Below, one piece after another: positions 8,334 to 16,425 of a stretch of 51,976 bases of DNA. The position numbers and the translations under genes are program-made. Position 1 is the stretch's first letter. Every line of letters begins with the position of its first letter. The stretch is taken from contig CAYOKT010000009.1 of NCBI GenBank assembly GCA_964404605.1, forward strand, positions 1 through 51,976, given 5' to 3'. The notes under the pieces were generated by a model. It did not search any database. It was not told where the DNA came from and saw only the letters and a program-made list of their open reading frames with translations. The stretch comes from CAYOKT01 sp964404605. GTDB lineage: Bacteria; Electryoneota; Electryoneia; Electryoneales; Electryoneaceae.

Positions 8334-8912
8334 TTGGCCGAGGAGGCCGGGAACGCCGGCGGCGGGGAAATCCTCGCGTTCCGCGAACGGTTGCGGCGTG
8401 ACCCGGAATCGGCCTTCGAGGAGCTCGTCCGGCTCTACCGCGGTGAGGTGTTCGATCTCTGCGTCCGGGTCAGCGGGAGCCGCGGCGAGGCGGAGGACCT
8501 GACCCAGGAAGTGTTCCTCCGCGCCTATGAGCACCTGGACCGGTTCCGCGGCGATGCCCACCCCCGCACCTGGCTCTACCGGATCGCGATCAACCAGTCG
8601 ATCTCGCTGACCCGGCGGCTCAAGCGGTGGCGGATGAGACGCGGCGAGAGGGACGAATCCTTCCCCGAATTTCCGGAGCTGGCGGTCCCTTCGGGGGAAG
8701 GGGCTCTTGAGCGGCGCGAGGAGGTTGCGAGGGCGCACCGGGCGCTGGCAGCCTTGAGCCCGCGGCAGCGGGCGGCGGTGGTCCTCCGGGTGATCAAGGA
8801 GTTGCCCTACGCGGAGGTGGCGAAGGCGATGGGAATCACGGTCGGCGGGGCGAAGGCGAATGTGCACCAGGGGCTGAAGAACCTGCGCAGTCTGCTGGAG
8901 GAGACCGGCTGA
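8334..8912 (+). CDS. ECF RNA polymerase sigma factor (sigma-70 family)
   Basis: About 192 aa. Region 2 is visible as SAFEELVRLYRGEVFDLCVRV followed by AEDLTQEVFLRAYEHLDRF and TWLYRIAINQ; region 4 as ALAALSPRQRAAVVLRVI with the helix-turn-helix PYAEVAKAMGITVGGAKANVHQGLKNL. The TTG at 8334 is preferred because a strong Shine-Dalgarno sequence (aggagggg, 8320-8327) sits six bases upstream. The ATG at 8286 has no recognisable ribosome-binding site and would add 16 residues. The stop overlaps the start of the next gene (TGATG), whose product has one membrane segment, the usual sigma/anti-sigma arrangement. A Spy/CpxP-like gene follows, suggesting envelope-stress control. Confidence 0.92.
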   Translation: MAEEAGNAGGGEILAFRERLRRDPESAFEELVRLYRGEVFDLCVRVSGSRGEAEDLTQEVFLRAYEHLDRFRGDAHPRTWLYRIAINQSISLTRRLKRWRMRRGERDESFPEFPELAVPSGEGALERREEVARAHRALAALSPRQRAAVVLRVIKELPYAEVAKAMGITVGGAKANVHQGLKNLRSLLEETG

Positions 8913-9388
8913 TGGGAACAGGGGAAGAGAACAGGCCGCGGGAGCTGGAAGCCTACCGCGGCGTCCGCTTCTCTCCCGGAGAGGATGAGGCGTTCACCGG
9001 GCGGATCCGGACGCTGGCCGCCCGGCGGAGGCGGGCGCGCTCCTCGCGGCAGGCGGTGCTCTCCGCCCTCGGGGCGGTGCTGATGACCCTCATCGTTCTC
9101 CGCGGCGGGGAGTGGATCGATACCCGCCGGGCGGCGCCGGAGTCGCAGGAGTGGATCGATCTGACCCCCTGGCTGGAGGGTGCCCGGGTGCAGGAAGAGC
9201 TGGGCGAGCTGGATCTCTCGCCGGACGACCTCACCCTCGCGGTGCTGGACGAGGAGAGCGCCCGGCTGTACAGCATGATAGAACAGGGTGCGGAGAGCGG
9301 TGAGGATCTCGAACACGTCCTGGGAGGGTTCAGCGACCAGGAGCGTGAAAAGGTGCTGGAGTTGGTGAAACAGGCCGAAATCCTCTGA
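8912..9388 (+). CDS. Single-pass membrane protein, probable anti-sigma factor
   Basis: 158 aa. The N-terminal cytoplasmic part (about 1-47) is charged, followed by one hydrophobic segment (about 48-64, LSALGAVLMTLIVL) and an acidic C-terminal part. No zinc-binding HxxxCxxC motif is seen, so it is not a classical ZAS anti-sigma factor. The role is inferred from translational coupling with the ECF sigma gene (ATG overlaps its TGA) and one-TM topology. The C-terminal half (EEESARLYSMIE...QEREKVLELVKQ) is helical and could sense periplasmic signals. Confidence 0.6.
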   Translation: MGTGEENRPRELEAYRGVRFSPGEDEAFTGRIRTLAARRRRARSSRQAVLSALGAVLMTLIVLRGGEWIDTRRAAPESQEWIDLTPWLEGARVQEELGELDLSPDDLTLAVLDEESARLYSMIEQGAESGEDLEHVLGGFSDQEREKVLELVKQAEIL

Positions 9389-9429
9389 GCGCGGTGACGG
9401 TGCCGGTCGACGACAGGAAGGGTGACAGG

Positions 9430-9960
9430 ATGGCGAGGCGGATGGTTCGAATCCCGGTTGTGGCGGTGCTGCTGCTCCTGGCGGGTGCGGTTCCGCAGGT
9501 GCGGGCGCAGGCGCCCCCGGCGCCGCCGCCCCCGGGGCGGGAGCGGATCGAACGGCGCGTGGAGATGATCAAGATCTACAAGCTCACCGAGGCGCTCCAG
9601 CTCGACGAAGAGCAGGCGACCCGTTTCTTCCCGCGTTACCGGGCGTACGAGACAGAGCAGCGCGCGGCTCGCGAGCAGCTCAACCGCGCCTTTCGCGAAC
9701 TCGAGGCGGCGGTGAAAGGCGGGCGGGAGGATGGCGAACTGATCCGCCTGATGCAGCAGACCCGCCAGGCGGAGCGGCGGATGCTCACCCGGCGCGACGA
9801 GTTTTTCGAGGGGGTTTCCGACCTGCTGAGCCCCCGTCAAAAGGCGGCCCTGATGGTGTTCGAGCGCCGCTTCCCGCAGGTGGTGAAGCAGGCGATCGAG
9901 AAGATCCGGCGGGGCGGCGGGCCTCCGCCCCGGCCCGGGAGAGGGGACCCCTGGCGCTGA
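9430..9960 (+). CDS. Spy/CpxP-like periplasmic protein
   Basis: 176 aa. Signal peptide of about 26 residues ending VRAQA, then a proline-rich linker and a highly charged all-helical region (about 40-165). This pattern (LTEALQLDEEQATRFFPRY, later LSPRQKAALMVFERRF) resembles the LTxF-containing helices of Spy, CpxP and ZraP-type periplasmic chaperones or metal sensors. The ATG at 9430 is chosen for the aggaaggg just upstream; an in-frame GTG at 9394 adds 12 residues. Together with the ECF sigma factor and the one-TM protein it probably forms a three-gene envelope-stress operon resembling CnrYXH-like systems. It ends with a Gly/Pro/Arg-rich tail. Confidence 0.7.
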   Translation: MARRMVRIPVVAVLLLLAGAVPQVRAQAPPAPPPPGRERIERRVEMIKIYKLTEALQLDEEQATRFFPRYRAYETEQRAAREQLNRAFRELEAAVKGGREDGELIRLMQQTRQAERRMLTRRDEFFEGVSDLLSPRQKAALMVFERRFPQVVKQAIEKIRRGGGPPPRPGRGDPWR

Positions 9961-10008
9961 GGCGCGCGGCGGTACCCATCCTCCGGCGGATGTCCACCTC
10001 TCGATGAA

Positions 10009-10042
10009 CCCCGGCGCCGTGCCGGTGCGGGGCCGTTTCTTG
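10009..10042 (+). terminator. Possible terminator after the sigma/Spy operon
   Basis: ccccggcgcc pairs with ggtgcgggg, with one bulge, followed by ccgtttcttg. It lies between the convergent Spy-like gene and the EamA gene. The T-run is weak. Confidence 0.35.
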
Positions 10043-10070
10043 CCCCTTCAGCGGCGCTTCCGCCGTCCGG

Positions 10071-11003
10071 TCAAGTCCACCTTCGCTTTTCCTCGAACAC
10101 TCCCGCCACACCGAGCAGGATCAGGAGCGTCCCGCCCGCCGTGTACAGCGTGATCGCCTCGGAGAGGACCAGCCACCCGAGGAACACCGCGATCACCGGG
10201 TTGACATAGGCGTAGGTCATCACCAGCGTCGTCGGCAGGAGCCGCAGGGTCATCAGGAACGAGGTGAAGGCGATGATCGACCCCGCGACGACGAGGTATC
10301 CCCAGGCGAGCCACGCCTCCCGGGTGGGGTGCATCGAGGGTTCGCGCACGAGAAAGGAAATGAGGAAGAAGCCCGCCGCGCCGATGAGCTGTTGCAGCCC
10401 CGAACTGACCCCCGGGGAGAGCCGAACCGGCCGGCGGGCCATCAGCACGGAGCCGGCGCCCCAACTGACCGGCGCGGCGAGCAGCGCGAGGATCGCCAGG
10501 ACACCGGAACTCTTCCCGCCCGTGAACTGCGGCCAGGTGAGCACGGCCAGCCCGGCGAACCCGACCAGCAGCGCGCCGATCAGCCGCAGCGAGGGGCGCC
10601 GCCGGTCCAGCGCCGCCTCGAACAGGGCCACCCAGATCGGCATCGTTCCCACCAGCAGGGCCGCCAGCCCCGAGTCCGCGTGCTGCTCCGCCCAGTTGAC
10701 CAGGCCGTTCCCGCCGACCCAGAGCAGCAGCCCGGAGAGGACCAGCGTGCGCCACTCCCCCGGCGAGGGAAGGATCCGCCGGTGCCGGAATACCCCCCAG
10801 GCGACGAGCAGCAGCCCGGCCGCGAGGGTGCGAGTCGCTCCGAGGATGAAGGGCGGGTAGCCGCTCCCCTCGCGGACGGCGATGCGGATCGCGAGGTAGG
10901 TGCTGCCCCAGACGACGTACACCACGAGGAGACAGGCGAATCCCCGCAGGTTTACGGCGCGCGCTTCGGGCGAGTCCTCCGGGAGGAGCCGGTCCCGGTT
11001 CAT
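10071..11003 (-). CDS. EamA/RhaT (DMT) family transporter
   Basis: 310 aa with about ten hydrophobic segments arranged as two EamA repeats. The first starts ACLLVVYVVWGSTYLAIRIAV, the typical opening of the drug/metabolite transporter superfamily. The second ends MTYAYVNPVIAVFLGWLVLSE, the signature of the C-terminal repeat. Members export amino acids or other small metabolites; the substrate cannot be read from the sequence. The ATG at 11003 overlaps the stop of the upstream gene (ATGA), so the two genes are probably translated together. A longer in-frame start upstream would lie inside that gene and is unlikely. Confidence 0.88.
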   Translation of the reverse strand: MNRDRLLPEDSPEARAVNLRGFACLLVVYVVWGSTYLAIRIAVREGSGYPPFILGATRTLAAGLLLVAWGVFRHRRILPSPGEWRTLVLSGLLLWVGGNGLVNWAEQHADSGLAALLVGTMPIWVALFEAALDRRRPSLRLIGALLVGFAGLAVLTWPQFTGGKSSGVLAILALLAAPVSWGAGSVLMARRPVRLSPGVSSGLQQLIGAAGFFLISFLVREPSMHPTREAWLAWGYLVVAGSIIAFTSFLMTLRLLPTTLVMTYAYVNPVIAVFLGWLVLSEAITLYTAGGTLLILLGVAGVFEEKRRWT

Positions 11004-11560
11004 CCCCGCTTTCCCTGCCGGTACAGCGCCTCCAGGTAGGTCAGGAGCACTTCGACGGCGTGCAGCGTGTCGGTGGAGTTCTCCTCGCGCAGGCGGACGA
11101 GCAGCGAGACATGCCCCGCGCGCAGGGGGTGCCAGATCGCCGCCCTCTGCTCCGCGGGCGCGAGCGCGAACAGGGAGTCGGCGACCGGATCCAAGGCCGG
11201 CGAGAGCAGCACGCCGAGGGCGGGGCACAGCCCGAGGGCCTTCCGGCGGAGCGCCTTGTCCGGGGTTCCCGAGCGGGTGAGCTCCGCTTCGTCATAGGGA
11301 AGTGTTTCGACCCGGCGGCTCAACTTGTCCACCAGCGGCAGGGAAGCGGCGGGGAGGAGAAGGGTGACCGGCTGGAAGGGGGGGTCGCGCAGCCACTTCT
11401 CCAGCGGGGGAGCGATTTCCTCCGGTCGGTCGGCGCGGGAGGGGAGCACGAGGAGCAGCCCGCCGGCGTGTGAACCGCCGCGAGCGAGTTCGCGGCGGCC
11501 GCGCCGAACGGATCGACCCAGCACCAGGCGCTGGCGCCAGCTCAACTTCTCGTGGTTCAT
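11000..11560 (-). CDS. Hypothetical protein (about 186 aa), co-transcribed with an EamA exporter
   Basis: 186 aa, soluble, basic N-terminus (WRQRLVLGRSVRRGRRELARGG) followed by an alternating beta/alpha pattern (GLLLVLPSRAD, FQPVTLLLPAAS, LGLCPALGVLLSPALDPVADSLFALAP) and a helical C-terminus (TLHAVEVLLTYLEALY). No signal peptide or transmembrane segment. I do not recognise the family. The overall look, a short Rossmann-like half with a late acidic/aromatic segment, is reminiscent of small DUF proteins of the FCB group. Start ATG at 11560 preceded by gggagg; the stop overlaps the EamA gene start. Function unknown. Confidence 0.65.
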   Translation of the reverse strand: MNHEKLSWRQRLVLGRSVRRGRRELARGGSHAGGLLLVLPSRADRPEEIAPPLEKWLRDPPFQPVTLLLPAASLPLVDKLSRRVETLPYDEAELTRSGTPDKALRRKALGLCPALGVLLSPALDPVADSLFALAPAEQRAAIWHPLRAGHVSLLVRLREENSTDTLHAVEVLLTYLEALYRQGKRG

Positions 11561-11642
11561 CCGGCCTCCCGGTGAATCGCTTCACCCGCATCCACGCCTT
11601 GAACCTGACCGCTTCGCGTCAAGCGGAATTACACGATTCAGA

Positions 11643-11852
11643 TGAAACGGTCCACGTGGGCGGGCAACGCGGCGAAAGGTAGCGTTTCCTCCCCGGGNNN
11701 NNNNNNNNNNNNNNNNNNNNNNNNNNNNNNNNNNNNNNNNNNNNNNNNNNNNNNNNNNNNNNNNNNNNNNNNNNNNNNNNNNNNNNNNNNNNNNNNNTGA
11801 AACGGTCCACGTGGGCGGGCAACGCGGCGAAAGGTAGCGTTTCCTCCCCGGG
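11643..11852. other. Scaffold gap (100 N) flanked by identical 55-bp contig ends
   Basis: Positions 11698-11797 are N. The 55 bases before (11643-11697) and after (11798-11852) are identical, starting tgaaacggtccacgtgggcg and ending in cccggg. An overlap of exactly 55 bases suggests contig ends sharing a k-mer of that length, so the gap is probably a scaffolding artefact and not a biological tandem repeat. The surrounding intergenic DNA (11561-11984) holds no recognised gene. Confidence 0.8.
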
Positions 11853-11984
11853 CGGGGCAAACCGCGGCGCTTGCGCCGGGCCGGATGGATCTCACCCTCT
11901 TCGCGCCGATCGGTTTGCGCGGCGTGTCGAGTGGGCCTATTTTGAAACCTTACGGTTGACGAGTGAACCTACGAGGACGCAGTG

Positions 11985-14936
11985 ATGAAGAGCCGGATCC
12001 CCCTTCTCGCCCTTGCGGCGGTTTTTCTTCTCGGGAACGCCTACGCGAACACCGACTCCTTCCCGGGTGCTTTCTGGCCGAGGGTTCCGCAGCATCTTTC
12101 GGCGAAAAAGGTCACTCTTCCCGGCGGCCGGACGGCGCGGCTGAACGGCCTGTTCAACGAGTGGACCGGGGCCCCGGTCTCCGTCTCCGGGGGTCTCGGC
12201 GAGGTCAACCTTGGCCCTTCGCCCTCCCCCGAGGCGCTCAAGGCCCTGGTGGACCGTGAACGGGACCTGTTCGGTCTCTCCGCCGGGGAGCTCGAGATTC
12301 TCCACGCCGGGCGGGTGCTGGGGAAGACCTATCTCACGGCGCGGCAACTGGTGGACGGCAGGCCCGTGTTGGGGACGAACATCCTCCTGCGCGTCGGGGC
12401 GAACGGCCGCGTGGCGCTGTGGGGCGCCGATATCGTCCGGGAGCGTCCGTGGTGGACGGGCGCCCTCGATGCCGCTGCGGCGGCGGCGGAACTGGCCGAC
12501 GACTGCGGCCTGAAATCGTACTCGGTCCTCGACAGCCGCCAGGTGTGGGTGCGCACGAAGAGCGCCATTCTGCCCGCCTGGCAGGTCCGCCTGGCCGGGC
12601 CGGCCCCGGATGAGCGGCCCTTCGGGCTGGTGGATGCACAAGGCGGCACGCTGCTCGGTTTCTACAACGACGTGCAGAACGACAACGTGACCGGCGCGGT
12701 CAGCGGACCGATCGTGCCCTACGGCATCCAGGATCCGGTCGAGATGCAGCCCTTCCCCCACCAACTCGTCGAACTCGCCGGGTCCCAGACCATCACCGGC
12801 AATGATGGTTCCTACGCCTTCACCGAACAGCCCGCGATGACGATGCAGAGTTTCACCATGACCCTCTCCGGCCTCTACGCCGATGCGCAGTACGAGGATG
12901 GACCGGACGCCTCCTTCGCCGATTCCGTCAGCGCCCCGAGCGTGTTCGACCCGCAGTGGCAGTACCCGGAGAACGGGCGCCTGGACGAGATGAACTTATA
13001 CTATCACACGAACTTCATCCACGACTGGTACAAGGAGCTGGACCCCGGTTTCTCGGCGCTCGATTACCCCGTTCCCACCGTCGCGGCGGTGAATGACAAC
13101 ATGGACAACGCCTTCTGGAACGGCTACGGGATGTACTTCGGCGAGGGGGGGAATTACTTCTACAACCTCGCCCTCTTCTCCGATGTCATCTACCACGAAT
13201 ACACCCACGGCATAACGGGGAACATCTACCCCCCGGGCCGCCTGCCCTACGAAGGCGAGTCCGGCGCGATGAACGAGGCCTGGTCGGACTACTTCGCCTG
13301 CACGATTCACGACAACCCCGGGTTGGCGCGGGGGATCTACCTCAACGGCGGCATGTCGCCGATGCGGAACCTGGACAACAACCGCAGGTTCCCGGAGAAT
13401 TGGGTCGACGAGGTGCACACCGACGGCTTGATCATCGGCGGGGCGATGTGGGACACCCGCACCGCCCTCGGGGCGACTTACACCGACTCCCTGCTTCATT
13501 ACGCCCGGTACGGCCTGGCGAACACGTTCTACGGCTATTTCCTCGAGGTTCTCGCGGCGGACGATGACAACGGGAACATCGAGGACGGTACCCCGCACTG
13601 GATCGAGATCTACAACGCTTTCGGGGATCACGGCATCGGCCCGGGCGATGAGCCGGATCTCGCCCTGACCCGCTTCGAGGTGATCGACGAGGATGGTGAC
13701 GGTGAGTTCCATGACGGGGAGCGGGGGACCATTGACATCGAGTTGACGAACGACGTGTTCCTCTTCCCCCCGCCCGTGCGGGGTGTGACCCTGGTCGCCT
13801 CCGCGGACAGCGGTTGGGTCCAGTGGGATGTTTCCGAGGCGCAACTCGGCGATATCGCGGCGGGCGAGAGCGCGAGTCCCGATGTCCCGTTGCAGTTTAC
13901 CGCGATCGCGGATGTCCCCACCCGCTACCTGACGCTTCGCATCGCCCTCATCGCGAACGAGGGGGAATACACCGAGGAGTATACGACCCGCATCGTCCTC
14001 GGCGATCCGCAGATCATGGTGGTGGATGACAGCGGCGATGAGGCGTACCAGGAGTATTACGTCGCGATGGTGGACGGCAACGAAACCGCCGCGAACAGCC
14101 TCACCTCGGATATCGCCCTCGACAGGGGGCTCGACCCGCTGGCGAACCTGGTCACGATCTGGTACACCGGTGATGAGCGCGACCCGTTGAGCGCGGAGGA
14201 GCGCCAGGCGATGATGGACTATGTCGCCGCCGGGGGCAACCTGATTCTCAGCGGCCAGCATATCGGGCCGCAACTCGCCGCGGACGCCGTGTTCAGCGAC
14301 TTCCTCGGCGTCGCCTCCAGTATCGACTCGGTGGATGCCCCGGCGGCGCAGGGGGTCGAGGGGGAACCGCTGAGCGAGGGGATGCTGGTCGCCCTCGTCG
14401 GCGAGCAGGGAGCGTGGAACCAGACCGCGCCAAGCGCGATGGTTCCCACGGAGGAGGCGCGCCCGTTGTATGCCTACGTCCCGGTGGGGGGTGTCGCGGC
14501 GGTGTACCATCCCATCGACGGCGGGGGGAAGGTGGTCTACTTCGGTTTCGGGCTCGAGGCGGTCAGCGGCATCTCGACCAGCGTCAGGGCGGACGAAGCG
14601 CTCCACCCGCTCCTCGTCGACATGGGAGTCGAGGTCTCCGCGCCCGAGCACCCGGCCGCGCAGGTTCTGCCCGCCGTGTTCAGCCTGGGCGCACCCTACC
14701 CGAATCCCTTCAACCCGGAGACGCGGGTGGCCTTCACCCTGCCGCGCCCGGCCCGGGTGACCCTCGCGGTGTACAACCTGCTCGGGCGGGAGGTTCTTCG
14801 CGCGGTGGACGGCGTCCGCGGAGCGGGGCGGCACGAGATCACCCTGAACCTGGGCGACTTCGCCAGCGGGATCTACCTCCTGCGCCTCGACACCCCGGAC
14901 GGCAGTCATTTCCGGCGGGCGGTCCTGGTGAAGTGA
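11985..14936 (+). CDS. Secreted M36/M4-type zinc metalloprotease with T9SS-like sorting domain
   Basis: 983 aa. Signal peptide (LLALAAVFLLGNAYA), then a propeptide-like region (about 25-240, FTP/PepSY-like with GKTYLTARQLVDGRPVLGTNILLRV). The catalytic domain has H404-E405-Y-T-H408 and a downstream E431 in GAMNEAWSDYF, the fungalysin/thermolysin gluzincin layout. Next come a beta-sandwich region (about 560-680), a GATase1-like segment (IMVVDDSGD...GGNLILSGQHIGP, about 680-790), and a C-terminal Ig-like sorting domain with PYPNPFNPETRVAFTLP and YNLLGREV (about 900-983). Likely exported across both membranes and attached or released at the surface. The ATG at 11985 is preferred over the in-frame GTG at 11982; gagg lies upstream. 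Confidence 0.9.
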   Translation: MKSRIPLLALAAVFLLGNAYANTDSFPGAFWPRVPQHLSAKKVTLPGGRTARLNGLFNEWTGAPVSVSGGLGEVNLGPSPSPEALKALVDRERDLFGLSAGELEILHAGRVLGKTYLTARQLVDGRPVLGTNILLRVGANGRVALWGADIVRERPWWTGALDAAAAAAELADDCGLKSYSVLDSRQVWVRTKSAILPAWQVRLAGPAPDERPFGLVDAQGGTLLGFYNDVQNDNVTGAVSGPIVPYGIQDPVEMQPFPHQLVELAGSQTITGNDGSYAFTEQPAMTMQSFTMTLSGLYADAQYEDGPDASFADSVSAPSVFDPQWQYPENGRLDEMNLYYHTNFIHDWYKELDPGFSALDYPVPTVAAVNDNMDNAFWNGYGMYFGEGGNYFYNLALFSDVIYHEYTHGITGNIYPPGRLPYEGESGAMNEAWSDYFACTIHDNPGLARGIYLNGGMSPMRNLDNNRRFPENWVDEVHTDGLIIGGAMWDTRTALGATYTDSLLHYARYGLANTFYGYFLEVLAADDDNGNIEDGTPHWIEIYNAFGDHGIGPGDEPDLALTRFEVIDEDGDGEFHDGERGTIDIELTNDVFLFPPPVRGVTLVASADSGWVQWDVSEAQLGDIAAGESASPDVPLQFTAIADVPTRYLTLRIALIANEGEYTEEYTTRIVLGDPQIMVVDDSGDEAYQEYYVAMVDGNETAANSLTSDIALDRGLDPLANLVTIWYTGDERDPLSAEERQAMMDYVAAGGNLILSGQHIGPQLAADAVFSDFLGVASSIDSVDAPAAQGVEGEPLSEGMLVALVGEQGAWNQTAPSAMVPTEEARPLYAYVPVGGVAAVYHPIDGGGKVVYFGFGLEAVSGISTSVRADEALHPLLVDMGVEVSAPEHPAAQVLPAVFSLGAPYPNPFNPETRVAFTLPRPARVTLAVYNLLGREVLRAVDGVRGAGRHEITLNLGDFASGIYLLRLDTPDGSHFRRAVLVK

Positions 14937-15086
14937 CGCGGGCGTAGCCGCCGGGGTGACGGAGGCATGGGCGGCAGAGGTGTTCTATGTCTCTCCCACC
15001 TCATGTACCTTTCATCACAAGCAGGCTGTATATTAGGAGAAAGACGGAACAACCATTAGATTTGGACAGGCAGGACATGGGGAGAG

Positions 15087-15623
15087 ATGGCCATGGCCCG
15101 GACAAAGCAGTGGAATGAAGTCACGGTTCGGATTGAAGTCGGTGACATCACGGACATGGAGGTGGAGGCGTTTCTCTTTTATGCCCGCGAGGATCTGAAG
15201 CTCGATTCCGGTTTCGGCGGCGCCATCGCCGGCCGGGGCGGGATCGAGATCCGCAAGGAACTCGAGCGGATCGGAACCCTGGCGCCGCTCCAGTCGGTTC
15301 TCACCGGCGCCGGGCAACTGAAGGCGAAGTACATCGTGCACGCCAACGGGCCGAAATTCCAGGAGCCCGGGTTCGAGGAGAAGCTGGAAAAGGTGATCGT
15401 CAACGCCCTGAAGACCGCCGAGGCGAAAGGGATCCGGCGGATCGCACTGCCGGCCATGGGAGCGGGGTATTACGGCCTCCCGGCGCCGGACAGCGCGCGC
15501 ATCATGCTGAAGACGATCCGGGAGTACATCGAGCAGGGAACGGAGCTGCAGGAGATCGACATCGTCCTCCTCGACAAGCGGCAGTACAAGCCGTTTGAGG
15601 AAGCGTTTCTTTCCACCAGTTGA
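15087..15623 (+). CDS. Macro domain protein
   Basis: 178 aa, a single macro domain (ADP-ribose or related nucleotide binding). Key elements are VGDITDMEVEAFLF at the start, GFGGAIAGRGG (about 48-58) for the phosphate-binding loop, and ALPAMGAGYYGLP (about 126-138) for the second loop. The usual early Asn (ITxxxxDAIVNAAN) is replaced by EVEAFLFYAREDLKLDSG, so catalytic ADP-ribosyl hydrolysis is uncertain. Start ATG at 15087 (MAMART) or 15093. A TATATT -10-like box at 15029-15034 and aggaga lie upstream. The next gene begins six bases after its stop, so it is the first gene of the redox/two-component operon. Confidence 0.85.
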   Translation: MAMARTKQWNEVTVRIEVGDITDMEVEAFLFYAREDLKLDSGFGGAIAGRGGIEIRKELERIGTLAPLQSVLTGAGQLKAKYIVHANGPKFQEPGFEEKLEKVIVNALKTAEAKGIRRIALPAMGAGYYGLPAPDSARIMLKTIREYIEQGTELQEIDIVLLDKRQYKPFEEAFLSTS

Positions 15624-15629
15624 CAAACG

Positions 15630-16340
15630 ATGGGTCAGACCATGAGCGAACATCACGCGTTGCACCTATCGGTGCTCGCGGCCCACTATTCCCTGATTTT
15701 CATGGCGGTGGCATACACACTCCGGCTGCGATGGATCCTCAGCTTCAAGGCCGGAGTGGAGCGGCAGGCGGCGACAGGGACGCCCGGGCGCACGAACGCG
15801 AAGAAAGGATACGTTTACAGCCTGATGAACATCGCCATGCCCTGGGCGATGGAATCGACCCGGAGGAAGCCGCTGATGTACATCAGCTTCGTGATCTTCC
15901 ACCTGGGTGTCGCGGCGGCGATCACCCAGACCTTCACCCTGCCCTTCGCCCCTTCGCTCCACACCGATCCCGTCGGGGGAAACGTGTTTCAGGTCCTGAT
16001 CGGGGCGGCGTTCCTGGTCGGGGTGGCGCGGATCATCCGCAGGGTGGGGTCGAAGTACATCCGGGCGATCAGCAGCCCGGACGACCACTTCAGCCTCTGG
16101 GTCCTGACCGTCTGGTTCTTCTTCGGGACCCTCGCCGCGAAGTACCCGCTGGACAGCGCGGCACTCTTCGGGATCGACGGCAACACCGCCATGCTGCTGT
16201 TCTTTTCCATGACCGCGTTTTTCCTGGTGTACGTGCCGTTCAGCAAGATCTCCCACTACCTCTATTATCCGTTTACACGGTACTACTTCGGGCGAAGCAT
16301 GGGCCACAGGGGGGTCTATCCGCTGGAGAGGAAGAGCTGA
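15630..16340 (+). CDS. Integral membrane b-type-cytochrome-like subunit (DsrM/NarI/HdrE-like)
   Basis: 236 aa with about five hydrophobic segments: HLSVLAAHYSLIFMAVAYTL, LMYISFVIFHLGVAAAITQTF, VFQVLIGAAFLVGVARII, LWVLTVWFFFGTLAA and AMLLFFSMTAFFLVYVPF. Histidines in or near the membrane segments (in the first segment, in IFHLGV and in SKISHYLYYPF) could bind heme b, as in the quinone-facing gamma subunits of nitrate reductase and DsrM/HdrE proteins. The adjacent gene encodes the matching HdrD/DsrK-like Fe-S subunit, so the pair probably moves electrons between the quinone pool and a cytoplasmic partner. Start ATG at 15630, six bases after the macro gene; the ATG at 15642 is an alternative. 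Confidence 0.75.
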   Translation: MGQTMSEHHALHLSVLAAHYSLIFMAVAYTLRLRWILSFKAGVERQAATGTPGRTNAKKGYVYSLMNIAMPWAMESTRRKPLMYISFVIFHLGVAAAITQTFTLPFAPSLHTDPVGGNVFQVLIGAAFLVGVARIIRRVGSKYIRAISSPDDHFSLWVLTVWFFFGTLAAKYPLDSAALFGIDGNTAMLLFFSMTAFFLVYVPFSKISHYLYYPFTRYYFGRSMGHRGVYPLERKS

Positions 16341-16425
16341 GCGTGTCCGGTGGACAGAAAGAGGGGTGTACCGCCCGCCGGGTGAAAAAGGGGCGGATTC
16401 CGGTTTCAGAACGGAGATAGGGAAC

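Noticed and set aside
11643..11852. Direct repeat flanking the first gap as a mobile-element target duplication or CRISPR unit
   Set aside because: Only two copies, each abutting Ns, of a length typical of assembly k-mer overlap; no spacers or transposase nearby.
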